Source: Larkinella arboricola | GTDB taxonomy: Bacteria > Bacteroidota > Bacteroidia > Cytophagales > Spirosomataceae | Reading direction: 5' to 3' | Length of the DNA stretch: 64,000 nt | NCBI RefSeq assembly: GCF_003259745.1 | Contig: NZ_QLMC01000002.1 | Span: forward strand, 248,001-312,000 | Shown: positions 53,126 through 61,249 of the stretch, one piece after another | Layout: every line of letters begins with the position of its first letter | Numbering within the stretch: the first letter of the stretch is position 1 | Position numbers and translations under genes: made by a program | The notes under the pieces: model-generated | What the model was told of the DNA's origin: nothing | Seen by the model: the letters and a program-made list of their open reading frames with translations, nothing else | Databases searched by the model: none

Positions 53126-53130
53126 GTTGC

Positions 53131-53165
53131 CAAACGAGGGGTTATCATACGCAGGTTTTTTAGAC
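53131..53165 (+). repeat. Island 3' element, copy 1
   Basis: Contains AAACGAGGGGTTATCATACG, identical to the core of copy 2 (53609-53628) over 20 bases, followed by CAGGTTTTTTAGAC. It sits directly behind a small lipoprotein gene. Confidence 0.7.
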
Positions 53166-53245
53166 CGGCCATAACTGCTTAAGATTCATTCGAATTACAA
53201 CGTATTCAATCCTTTGTGGATCTTGAAGATTAAATCCTTAACACG

Positions 53246-53599
53246 ATGAAATCTTCAACTTTCACCATATTGATAGTAGCTTCTTTGCTATCATGTACAA
53301 AAAAAGACATCACGCCCGATTGCAGATGCGATGGTAAAGCCTATCAAGTACTTACCAATGTAAAAGCATCTTATGTTGGGGGTAGATCTTTTGTATATAA
53401 GATCCCTCAAAAAGATCAAGCTCTTAATTCCTTCCGACTTTGTGAAGACACTTTGTTAGACCCAAATTGGCAGCCTGATACTGCAAAATTCAACTATACA
53501 ATTAGTGGGCAACTAAAAGCGAGTTGTATTCCTCCCGGAGCAAAGACCTTGGCTCTTCCTATTCCTCTACTTGTACCCACTCAAATTATAAAGGAATAA
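53246..53599 (+). CDS. Small lipoprotein of unknown function
   Basis: 117 aa. Lipobox LLSC at residues 14-17. The mature part has four further cysteines (CRC, FRLCED, ASCIPP) and ends in a Pro/Leu-rich segment. No family recognised. The AT-rich composition matches its neighbours. A shared island element follows two bases after the stop. Confidence 0.6.
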   Translation: MKSSTFTILIVASLLSCTKKDITPDCRCDGKAYQVLTNVKASYVGGRSFVYKIPQKDQALNSFRLCEDTLLDPNWQPDTAKFNYTISGQLKASCIPPGAKTLALPIPLLVPTQIIKE

Positions 53600-53600
53600 A

Positions 53601-53641
53601 GTCCATAAAACGAGGGGTTATCATACGAAGGTTTGTTGGAC
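53601..53641 (+). repeat. Island 3' element, copy 2
   Basis: Core AAACGAGGGGTTATCATACG flanked by GTCCA on the left and TGGAC on the right, so the whole element is an imperfect hairpin. The right end reads GTTGGAC, which fits the GTTRRRY simple-site rule of integron attC elements; the left end GTCCATA fits only partly. Confidence 0.7.
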
Positions 53642-53778
53642 TAAAATCAATAGAGATTTATTTAGGGTCTGTATTCCAAATACTTCCTTAATAAATAATT
53701 TCCAATGGCTATATAAGTCATTCATTGTCAAGCGTTGTTTGGAATATCTCCTTCTGTATTTCACCTTCAATTCTTTTT

Positions 53779-54141
53779 ATGAAATCGATGAAAACTATCT
53801 CGGCTTTTCTTGTGGTGACAATCATTGCGGGGTTTCTATCGGGCTGTAGCTCGAAAATGCATGATGTGGCTCCGGCTGCTCCGTCAATTTCAAGTTCTTG
53901 GAAGACGAATCCGCCCGTTTTAGTTATTGACGATGTTATTATCCCACCGGGCACTAAATCGCAACCACCTCAGATATCATCAAAATATGGAAAGCTTTAT
54001 ATCCTAATGCCAGATGATAAAGCAAATAATGTAAATGATCTAAAAGCTAAATACGGGCCTCAAGCGAAGAATGGGGTTCTTCTTTTCTACACAAATAATA
54101 ATAGAATTACTCGATCTCTTATTAAGAGCGTAAAGCAGTAA
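53779..54141 (+). CDS. Lipoprotein with a TonB-receptor plug-like segment
   Basis: 120 aa from the ATG at 53779 (a second ATG three codons on is also possible). Lipobox LSGC. PVLVIDDVIIPPG...LYILMPDDKANNVNDLKAKYG-x-x-x-KNGVLLFYTNN follows the plug pattern in which ...IDG...PNDIESI-x-VLK...YG-x-x-x-NGVI-x-ITTK occurs, but is isolated from any barrel. Such stand-alone plug-like domains occur elsewhere in Bacteroidetes; role unknown. Confidence 0.6.
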   Translation: MKSMKTISAFLVVTIIAGFLSGCSSKMHDVAPAAPSISSSWKTNPPVLVIDDVIIPPGTKSQPPQISSKYGKLYILMPDDKANNVNDLKAKYGPQAKNGVLLFYTNNNRITRSLIKSVKQ

Positions 54142-54177
54142 CGACGGTTCTTAAGGATCTAAGCTTACTTTAAAAAC

Positions 54178-54210
54178 GTCCATAAAACGAGGGGTTTCTA
54201 GTCAAGAAAC
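54178..54210 (+). repeat. Island 3' element, copy 3 (partial)
   Basis: GTCCATAAAACGAGGGGTTT is the same as the first 20 bases of copy 2, then the sequence departs. It continues as a GTTTCT / AGAAAC hairpin (54194-54210). Confidence 0.6.
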
Positions 54211-54266
54211 TCATCAATTCTTCAAGAGAGCGTATTCAGTAAAGAATGCCGCCGGGCCGCCGGGCG

Positions 54267-54335
54267 GTCAAGAAATCTGCGTCCAGCAAACGTGTGTTAA
54301 TTGATTGCACCGGCAACCCGGCGGGATTTCTTGAC
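54267..54335. repeat. Inverted repeat GTCAAGAAAT / ATTTCTTGAC in a GC-rich patch
   Basis: A 10-bp perfect inverted repeat with a 49-base spacer, bordered by CCGCCGGGCCGCCGGGCGG before and CGGCAACCCGGCGGG inside. It contrasts with the AT-rich surroundings and marks the boundary between plus-strand and minus-strand island genes. GTCAAGAAA also occurs at 54201. Confidence 0.55.
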
Positions 54336-54387
54336 TTGTGTTAAGCACGACTATCTTGTAAGCTCAAGCCTGTTATTTATCACGGGT

Positions 54388-54744
54388 TTATTTGATTCGG
54401 GTTTTGCCTCGGATAACCTGGTATTGGCGATCCGAATTGTTGACAAGCTCCTGATCTAGCCGGGCCAGAAAAGCCTGGCCATAAACGGACAGATCATGGT
54501 GCTGCATCTCCTGATGCAAGATTCGCATGACGCTAATCGGTATGGGAATGCGGTAGCGTTGACGAATGTTACGCAGGCCCCAGGCAACAGCGTTTCTGGT
54601 GATGTTGCCTTTCTCCCAGTACTCAATCAGGACTTGATCATAAATGGTCCGTTCCTGCATGGATAAGGGTAGGGCACTTTCCACTCGGAATCTGAGAAAT
54701 TCAACCATTCCAAAAAATTCTCCGGGGTATAATGAAATCTTCAT
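54388..54744 (-). CDS. Hypothetical protein of the island
   Basis: 118 aa, mostly helical (GMVEFLRFRVESALPLSMQERTIYDQVLIEYWEK). No signal peptide or recognised motif. It is the last of three minus-strand genes with short spacing (29 bases to the next), so they may be co-transcribed. Unknown function. Confidence 0.5.
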   Translation of the reverse strand: MKISLYPGEFFGMVEFLRFRVESALPLSMQERTIYDQVLIEYWEKGNITRNAVAWGLRNIRQRYRIPIPISVMRILHQEMQHHDLSVYGQAFLARLDQELVNNSDRQYQVIRGKTRIK

Positions 54745-54773
54745 GAATTAGCGGTTTCAGCTTTTAACCTTTA

Positions 54774-55043
54774 TCACTTATGGTCAGTAAAGGTACCATT
54801 CGACCAGGTAGCTACCCATGCGCCCCCTTGTTCTTTATCGAAAAACCGAATTTCATGGATCTTGCCACCCCGGTAATTATTAACCACTTTATTTAAAAAT
54901 GCCCGGATGCCAGTCATCCACTGGCCTTCGGTGTGCCATTTGAACACTCCCACGGTTTGATTGATAGAGCCATCGGTGTGGCGAATCCAGGCTTTCAGAC
55001 GAATCATATCGTCATACTGCTGTTTGGTTAGAGATATAGCCAC
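54774..55043 (-). CDS. Hypothetical protein of the island
   Basis: 89 aa with a GTG start at 55041-55043 (an ATG at 55008-55010 would give 78 aa). The start overlaps the end of the frameshifted upstream gene, as in coupled genes. Sequence KQQYDDMIRLKAWIRHTDG...GGKIHEIRFFDKEQGG...ATWSNGTF looks like a small alpha/beta protein. No family recognised. Confidence 0.5.
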   Translation of the reverse strand: MAISLTKQQYDDMIRLKAWIRHTDGSINQTVGVFKWHTEGQWMTGIRAFLNKVVNNYRGGKIHEIRFFDKEQGGAWVATWSNGTFTDHK

Positions 55044-55497
55044 TTATCGTTTTGTTTCGGAAATTGGGTTGTTGTGGCCACGGCGGCATCGAAACGATCT
55101 ATCAGGCTGGCATCGCCCAGTTTGCAAATTCGATTGCGCCAGTAGGTGTAGAGCTCGATGCAGTTCATTTGCTTGCCGCCTTTCAGGCCCTGGGGAGCTC
55201 GTTCGTTGATCAGGCTGTACAGTGCTTTTGCAGAGCGCGGTCTTTATATCAAGCTGTTGCGCCTGTTTTACATCCTGCTGGAGCCATTCGTAGGAAAACC
55301 AGAAGGAGCCTTTTTGCCCATTTTGTTTTTGCTGTTGGTAATATTCGAGCGAGAAGTAAAGCTTTGGAGGAAGGAAGCTGGTCCAGCGGTATTTGCGGAC
55401 ATGGGGCAGGGCCTTGTCAATCTGCTTGAGCCGGGTTAAATACAACTCAGTGGTCCACCAGCGATCTGTAAAACTCCCGGAGTGGATGCTCTTTCAT
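55028..55497 (-). pseudogene. Frameshifted hypothetical gene of the island
   Basis: The frame starting at 55497 (MKEHPLREFYRS) shifts near 55455 into WWTTELYLTRLKQIDKALPH, continues to LDIKTAL near 55235, and must shift again to KALYSLINERAPQGLKGGKQ and then CIELYTYWRNRICKLGDASL before a stop at 55028-55030. Read this way the product is about 150 aa and its end overlaps the next gene by 16 bases. Without the shift the C-terminus becomes Arg/Ser-rich and out of character. Family unknown. Sequencing error cannot be excluded for two indels so close together. Confidence 0.6.
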
Positions 55498-55738
55498 GTC
55501 AGGAGCTGCGGCCGGATCTTAGCACAACCTTTTGCTTGTAAAACCGATAACTAAATATCCTTAGTCTTTAAATTGGGTAATATTCGTCTTAAAATGCTGA
55601 TATACTGGCATATATAATGTATGCTTCTGTATTTTATGTTATAGATGTCGGATCGTTTCTATTGAAGTTTCTACTCAAAAAATTATCTCCTTCAAATTAA
55701 CATTTGTTTCTTTGTACAATTGTTACCACCGTGCCTGT
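55498..55738. other. AT-rich leader before the large secreted protein
   Basis: 241 bases without a gene. TAACATTTG near 55697 is close to a TAnnTTTG -7 element and could be the promoter of the following gene; no -33 element is certain. The right border of the island is somewhere here. Confidence 0.4.
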
Positions 55739-58700
55739 ATGAAGAAACTTTACCGTGTTTTAATTGCCTGTTTTTTACTTGTTCAGTCTCTATACAGCTA
55801 CTCCCAAAACCTCACGCTGAGTTACCCTCCGAACTCCATCTGTACCGCAACGCCTGTTTCGCTGACATTAACGACAAACGCAACTTTTGAGGCAACGAAC
55901 AAACTCTCGCTGCAAATCCGCAACAATTACAGCGATCAGTATACCAGCCTTCCATTTACCCAGTCGGGAAATGTCCTGACGTTTCAGGTTCCGGCTTCGC
56001 TGATCCAGGGCAACAACCGATGGCTTGCTTTCCGAGTCATCAGTACCGCCCCGGCGCTGGAGAGTGAGTGGGTCGGTAGTGCGGAAATTATCGTGCCCGC
56101 TGAGGTCAGGCTTACCGGAGTAACACCCGCCGTGTCAAACCGCACCGAGCCTTTTTGGCTAAAGTATGAAGCCACTGGGACAGGTCCCGTAACAGCCACT
56201 CTGTCGGATAGTTCCCGGGTCGCCCTCTCGTACTACGGTGGTGAGAACAACGGGACCATTCCATTTTATGCCTCGACCAGCGGTACTGTTCGGCTGGTAT
56301 CAGTCCAGAATGGATGCGGCATGGGCAAGGCCAGTGGCGAGGTGACCCTGACCGTAAATCCGGTTTCACTGCGTACCGTATCCGCAACGCCCGCTGTCAT
56401 TTGCCGCGGGGGTATATTAACCGTATCCTATTCCAGGACTCACGGTACGTTCGGAGCATCCAACCGCTTTAAAATCAGGCTTACGGAATACAGCCGTTAT
56501 TCCGATCAGCCTACCAATCCCGTTGTTCACACGCTCGATGCGAAAGAAGAAAACGGTCTGCTCCAGGCTGTTATCCCCGAGACGCTCTCCAACGGCGCGA
56601 ACGGCAATGCCTTTTTTAGTGTAGCCGTTGTCACCACTGACCCGGTTACTGTCGGTTATTCAAACCAGGTCTACGTGGAACTGCGCCCGCGGGCAACGGC
56701 TGAACTCACAACGCCCAGCACAACGATTGAATATGGAGAATGGGTCAATCTGAATGTAAAATTTCAAGGTCAGGAACCCTTTTATGCGACATTGAACAAT
56801 GGCACCATGGCATACACTCCAACCTCGAGTGGGTACAGCACCAATGTTTATCCTAAAAAATCAACAACCTACCGCATTGAACGGTTTGAGTCGGGATGTT
56901 CCAGCAGCGAAATACCTCCCACCAGTACCGCTGTGCATGTGAAACCGGGCATTGCCATCGACTCAATTCCTGGCATTCTGAAGCCATTTTGCGAAGGTGA
57001 GACGGTCCGGATCAAATTCAGCACCAACGCGGAACTGAGTAGCAATACGCAATTTTCGGTTATTCTGACGGGTATGAACAACGCTTGGACCAGCAACCCT
57101 ATACCGGTCCGGCGAGAGAGCGATGACTATCTGACGTTTGAAATTCCGGCGATGGAACCCGGCACCAGCAGCGAATCCCGGTACTACAGTGTAACCCTTC
57201 AGACGACAGTGCCCTCCCTGCGTAGTCTGCCCAATAGTCGGTGGAATTTGCAGGTCAATAGCAAGCCGACCTTTGCCCGTTTCAACGACTACTCCCGGAA
57301 CCTGATGCTGGAAGAGCCGGGTGTTGTTAGTTTATACATGGAAACCAACGGGGGAGGTCCATACCGGATCATCTCGAACGACGGCGTGCGGGATTATACC
57401 ACAGAATTAGGATGGCCTAACGTTACAGCCACGGTTTTTACGAACACAACCTTTACCGTCCGGTCCGTTGCCAATACCTGCGGAACCCTGGAAAACCCCG
57501 GAGCGATGGCAACGGTTACCGTTAAAAAATCGACTCCGGCCCAGATTTACCTCCGTCCGATGACTGAATACCATTGCGAAACGGACAGCATTACGGTCAC
57601 GTTTGAAACAACCGGAGAGTTTCTGCCAGGGAACGAATTTCGGGTGCAGGCCAGCAACAATAGTCTGGGCTACGGCTACTGGACCAATGGGGACGCGGTG
57701 GGGAGCGGCACCCAAAGCCCGATCCGTATCAAAGTGCCGTCTTCTTCAAAAATTCGCATCATTTCCACGAATCCGGTAGTCGTTAGTAATGAGGAAGATG
57801 CGCTCACGGGCTACCGGCTCCGGGCGAACATTCAACGATCGTACTACAGTCCGTATACGATGGCTGAAAGCAAAGCCGTATTGCCTCGCAGCATTCTGCC
57901 CGGCGAAACCGTGACCTTGCCGATTGAAGTTAACTCACCCGCTTGGACAGGACCCTACTCCCTGACCTATACCGACGGAACCCGGAATTATACGTACGAA
58001 GGCTCCGAATGGCCAGCGAGCCAGCGGGGTCTGAAACCGCTCCAGACAACTACCTACCGGCTGGTGGGCATTTCCAATGTGTGCGGCCTCGGCACAATTG
58101 ACGGCGAGGCTACCTTTACGGTTGTTCCGTTCCGCATCAGTATGCCGGTCCCCGTGCTGCAGTATGAGAACGGGCAGAATTATTCCTATGCGGTTTGCGA
58201 AGCCGGTAGCTTAAACATTCCGTTTTTGACAGATGTCACGCCCCCGGCGGGAACAATCTTTGCCTTGCAGCTGGCTTCCCAGAAAGATTCTGTGTATAGC
58301 GATCTGGTCACCGGCACCGGCAGTCCGCTGGTAGCTCAGTTCCCGACCAGTCTGGAGGCTGGCTTTTACTGGCTGCGTATTGTGGCAAAAGGAACCGAAG
58401 CCCGGACTGAGCCTGTGGTTGTTAAGGTGCAGCAACTGCCCAGCGCCATCCTGCGCTCTCCGGCAAACGGAGCTTCTATTATTAACCCCGGTGAGACGTT
58501 TCGGCCCACAGTATCCTTAACCGGTACGGCCCCCTGGAATGTCTTGTTTAGCGACAACACGGTGGGGCAATATTATTACTCCCTCTACACGCTCGCTCTT
58601 ACACCAACCCGGGCAACAACCTATTCCATTAGAGCCGTTACCAACGCGTGTGGCTACGGCCAAGTTTCTGGCGAAGCGAGTGTTCGGGTACAACCGATGC

Positions 58701-60082
58701 TGTTCATCGAGCGCGTTAATCCGCAATACCGTTCGGATGCGTGTGCCGGTGAAACGATAACCGTGTCGTACCGGGCTCTGGGTGATTTTGATGCAGGTAC
58801 TAAACTGACCATTCAATTGAGAGATAATCAGGGAAAGTTGATTCGCGACCTGGGACAGCCAACCGGCCTGATTGGGCAGCTACGGTTCAGTCTGCCTACG
58901 GATTTATCTGCCGGAAGTTATCAGATCAACCTACAGGCCAGCACGACGTCTCTGTTGGCTTCGTCGCCTGTTCAATTGTCCATAAAGACACCGCCCCGTG
59001 TCACGTTGACCGGTTCGACTACCATCAACGCCGGGCAATCTGTTTACCTTTCCCTGCGTAATGAAGCGAATAATGATGTGTATCAGGGCGAACAGGTTAC
59101 CTACCAACTTTCCGACGGAACGAGCGGCCGGGTGCTTATGGTCGGCTCTCAACCGACGTCTTTGGCCGTAAATCCAACCCAGACCACAACCTACACGATA
59201 AAGACCGTCTCGGGAGTCTGCGGAGCAGGGCAGGCCCGCGGATCGGCCACGGTGACGGTGAACCCCAAACAGGAGCGGAGTGTCAATACCGCAGATGCCG
59301 CCAAGTGGCAGTTCTGTACCGGTGAGCAGGTGTCGGTTCCGTACACCACCAGCGGGACGTTCAGCGCTACAAATCAGTTTCAGGTGCAGCTCCTTGACTC
59401 CACGGGGCATCTGGTCAGTACGCTGCCATCCTCCTCCACGGTCAGCCCGTTGCAGGTTACGCTGCCCGATGATCTACCCGCTGGCGGAGGCTACCGGTGG
59501 CGCGTGACGGCCAGCGATGCCAATACCAGCAGCGGAGCCGGACCCAATCCCTTCCAGATTTATCAGCGCGTCAGGGCGGCTTTTGATTCGGCAAGTGTGG
59601 TTCGCCAGCCCGGACAGCCTGTCAGCCTGACGCTCCGTTTTGAGGGGCCGGGACCGTGGTATTATACCATCAGCGGCAATCCCGGTACGTTTTATGGTGC
59701 CGCTACAAGCAATCCGCTGCTTATTATTCCACCCATAGAGTCAAACCTGTACACGCTGATCAGCGTGGGCAATGCCCTATGTGGCAACGGCGTCGTTGGG
59801 ACTCCGTCTTCGGTGAAGGTTGAATTACTGACGGCGGTTGATCCGGCCCTGCGCGTCAGCGTCGGCCCCAATCCAACCCGCGATCAGGTGCATATTAATC
59901 TGCCGTCGGCACCCAGATTTATGACACTTCAGGTAACGGATCTGAGCGGCAGAACGTTGCTGGCCAAACAGGTCAAAACGGCTCCCACCTGGCTGAGTCT
60001 GGCATCCCTTCCGGCGGGCACGTACCTGTTGTCGGTAGAAGTCAATCAGCAGCGGAGCACATATCGGCTGATCCGAAATTAA
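55739..60082 (+). CDS. Large T9SS-secreted protein with seven repeated double modules
   Basis: 1447 aa from the ATG at 55739 (signal peptide MKKLYRVLIACFLLVQSLYS then a Ser-Gln site). A unit of 180-210 residues repeats seven times, beginning near residues 33, 221, 416, 611, 820, 1001 and 1190. Each starts with a C-x-G-x-x-I-x-V-x-Y/F-x-T-x-G-x-F-type strand pair (e.g. FCTGEQVSVPYTTSGTF) and ends with a second sandwich closing in TTTYRI-x-x-V-x-N-x-CG-x-G. Each module holds several Cys, possibly disulfide-paired. The last 75 residues are a T9SS type A sorting domain (VGPNPTRDQVHINLP...GTYLLSVEVNQQRSTYRLIRN). Probably a surface adhesin; no catalytic motif. Confidence 0.85.
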   Translation: MKKLYRVLIACFLLVQSLYSYSQNLTLSYPPNSICTATPVSLTLTTNATFEATNKLSLQIRNNYSDQYTSLPFTQSGNVLTFQVPASLIQGNNRWLAFRVISTAPALESEWVGSAEIIVPAEVRLTGVTPAVSNRTEPFWLKYEATGTGPVTATLSDSSRVALSYYGGENNGTIPFYASTSGTVRLVSVQNGCGMGKASGEVTLTVNPVSLRTVSATPAVICRGGILTVSYSRTHGTFGASNRFKIRLTEYSRYSDQPTNPVVHTLDAKEENGLLQAVIPETLSNGANGNAFFSVAVVTTDPVTVGYSNQVYVELRPRATAELTTPSTTIEYGEWVNLNVKFQGQEPFYATLNNGTMAYTPTSSGYSTNVYPKKSTTYRIERFESGCSSSEIPPTSTAVHVKPGIAIDSIPGILKPFCEGETVRIKFSTNAELSSNTQFSVILTGMNNAWTSNPIPVRRESDDYLTFEIPAMEPGTSSESRYYSVTLQTTVPSLRSLPNSRWNLQVNSKPTFARFNDYSRNLMLEEPGVVSLYMETNGGGPYRIISNDGVRDYTTELGWPNVTATVFTNTTFTVRSVANTCGTLENPGAMATVTVKKSTPAQIYLRPMTEYHCETDSITVTFETTGEFLPGNEFRVQASNNSLGYGYWTNGDAVGSGTQSPIRIKVPSSSKIRIISTNPVVVSNEEDALTGYRLRANIQRSYYSPYTMAESKAVLPRSILPGETVTLPIEVNSPAWTGPYSLTYTDGTRNYTYEGSEWPASQRGLKPLQTTTYRLVGISNVCGLGTIDGEATFTVVPFRISMPVPVLQYENGQNYSYAVCEAGSLNIPFLTDVTPPAGTIFALQLASQKDSVYSDLVTGTGSPLVAQFPTSLEAGFYWLRIVAKGTEARTEPVVVKVQQLPSAILRSPANGASIINPGETFRPTVSLTGTAPWNVLFSDNTVGQYYYSLYTLALTPTRATTYSIRAVTNACGYGQVSGEASVRVQPMLFIERVNPQYRSDACAGETITVSYRALGDFDAGTKLTIQLRDNQGKLIRDLGQPTGLIGQLRFSLPTDLSAGSYQINLQASTTSLLASSPVQLSIKTPPRVTLTGSTTINAGQSVYLSLRNEANNDVYQGEQVTYQLSDGTSGRVLMVGSQPTSLAVNPTQTTTYTIKTVSGVCGAGQARGSATVTVNPKQERSVNTADAAKWQFCTGEQVSVPYTTSGTFSATNQFQVQLLDSTGHLVSTLPSSSTVSPLQVTLPDDLPAGGGYRWRVTASDANTSSGAGPNPFQIYQRVRAAFDSASVVRQPGQPVSLTLRFEGPGPWYYTISGNPGTFYGAATSNPLLIIPPIESNLYTLISVGNALCGNGVVGTPSSVKVELLTAVDPALRVSVGPNPTRDQVHINLPSAPRFMTLQVTDLSGRTLLAKQVKTAPTWLSLASLPAGTYLLSVEVNQQRSTYRLIRN

Positions 60083-60107
60083 ACCGTGTTGATGGTATTG
60101 CTACTGG

Positions 60108-60136
60108 AATGGCCTGTGTCTCCACAGGCCATTTTT
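60108..60136 (+). terminator. Rho-independent terminator after the large secreted protein
   Basis: AATGGCCTGTG / CACAGGCCATT hairpin with a four-base loop and a T-run. Confidence 0.9.
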
Positions 60137-60298
60137 AGGGTCAGAACGACGGCTTTTATACCGATAACCGTGTAAAGGGTGTTGCAGCCCGCAGCGGCTT
60201 TAGAAGGTAGAGAACCGGAAAAGGAGCAGGACGTAACGTTCGCGAAAACAGTGGTCCCTCAAGTTGGGTTGTAACGGAAACGCAAACGTTTGCAGACC

Positions 60299-61156
60299 AT
60301 GAATCCTTTTCTAAATGTGTTCGCAGTCAGTAGCTTGCTTGGTTTGTCGGCTTTTCAGACTTCCCCGACACCTTCGGCGGCAGCCCCAAAAACCGTACGG
60401 GTGGCGCAGGGTGAGGTGGGCCGGTGGGCGGGCAACTGCCGCCGGTGCAGTCTGGAAAAAAGGGCCTGGCCAGCGGTCAATGGCACCTGCTATTACCCGA
60501 TTGACATGGAGATGAAAGCCGGTAGTTATACCATTTCCCGCCGGACAACCGGGGGCAAACTCGAAACGGCCCAGTTAATTGTCACCGAAAAACCCTGCCG
60601 ACCGGAAGATTTTCCCGATTTCCCAAAGAAAGAGTACATCAACGTTTCGCCCGAGAATCAGAAAAGAGCTGCCCGCGAAGCCGCCGAGGTGAAACCGCTG
60701 ATCGGCTACCAGACCCGTGTTCGACCGGCTGTTTTTGACCTGCCCATCGGAAAACCGGCCAATCCGCTGCCAAAGGGAGAAGGAAATTTTGGCGCCTGCC
60801 GCACCTTTAACGGCCAGGCCCGCGACCGGCATACCGGCCAGGATTATCCGCTCGCCGAGAGCAAATCCGTGCTAAGTGTGGCCAATGGCCGGGTGGTGCT
60901 GGCGGCCAATCAGTTTTACAGCGGCAATGCCGTTTATATTGACCACGGGAATGGCTTGATTTCGGAGTATTTTCACCTGAAAAGCTTCTCGGTGAAGCCC
61001 AACCAGACGGTCGAAAAAGGGCAGGAAATCGGGCGGGTCGGACAGACCGGCCGGGTGACGGGACCGCACCTGCATTTTGGTGTTCGCTGGCACGGTGCCT
61101 GCATCAATCCCGGTTTTCTGCTGATCGACCCGGCTGATCTGCCGGAGGTGAAATAA
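60299..61156 (+). CDS. Exported M23-family metallopeptidase
   Basis: 285 aa from the ATG at 60299 (a TTG at 60290 is less likely). Signal peptide about 1-20. The C-terminal LytM domain has the zinc residues: the first His and Asp in RHTGQDYP and the HLHFGVRW pair. The central domain (about 30-100, with CRRCSLEKR, CYYP and CRP cysteines) is unassigned. M23 enzymes cut peptidoglycan cross-links or other Gly-rich peptides. Confidence 0.85.
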   Translation: MNPFLNVFAVSSLLGLSAFQTSPTPSAAAPKTVRVAQGEVGRWAGNCRRCSLEKRAWPAVNGTCYYPIDMEMKAGSYTISRRTTGGKLETAQLIVTEKPCRPEDFPDFPKKEYINVSPENQKRAAREAAEVKPLIGYQTRVRPAVFDLPIGKPANPLPKGEGNFGACRTFNGQARDRHTGQDYPLAESKSVLSVANGRVVLAANQFYSGNAVYIDHGNGLISEYFHLKSFSVKPNQTVEKGQEIGRVGQTGRVTGPHLHFGVRWHGACINPGFLLIDPADLPEVK

Positions 61157-61249
61157 CCCCGGAACGCGGGTGGACAACCGACGGCTGAAAGCAACATTTA
61201 TGCAGCCCGGCATTGAATTTTCAGCGGCTATTTCCTTTCTTGCCAGCCT

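Noticed and set aside
51720-55700. A second copy of the tRNA-Ser 3' end as the right attachment site of the island
   Set aside because: I searched by eye for TTCGAATCCCTC and did not find it; the border is left undefined.
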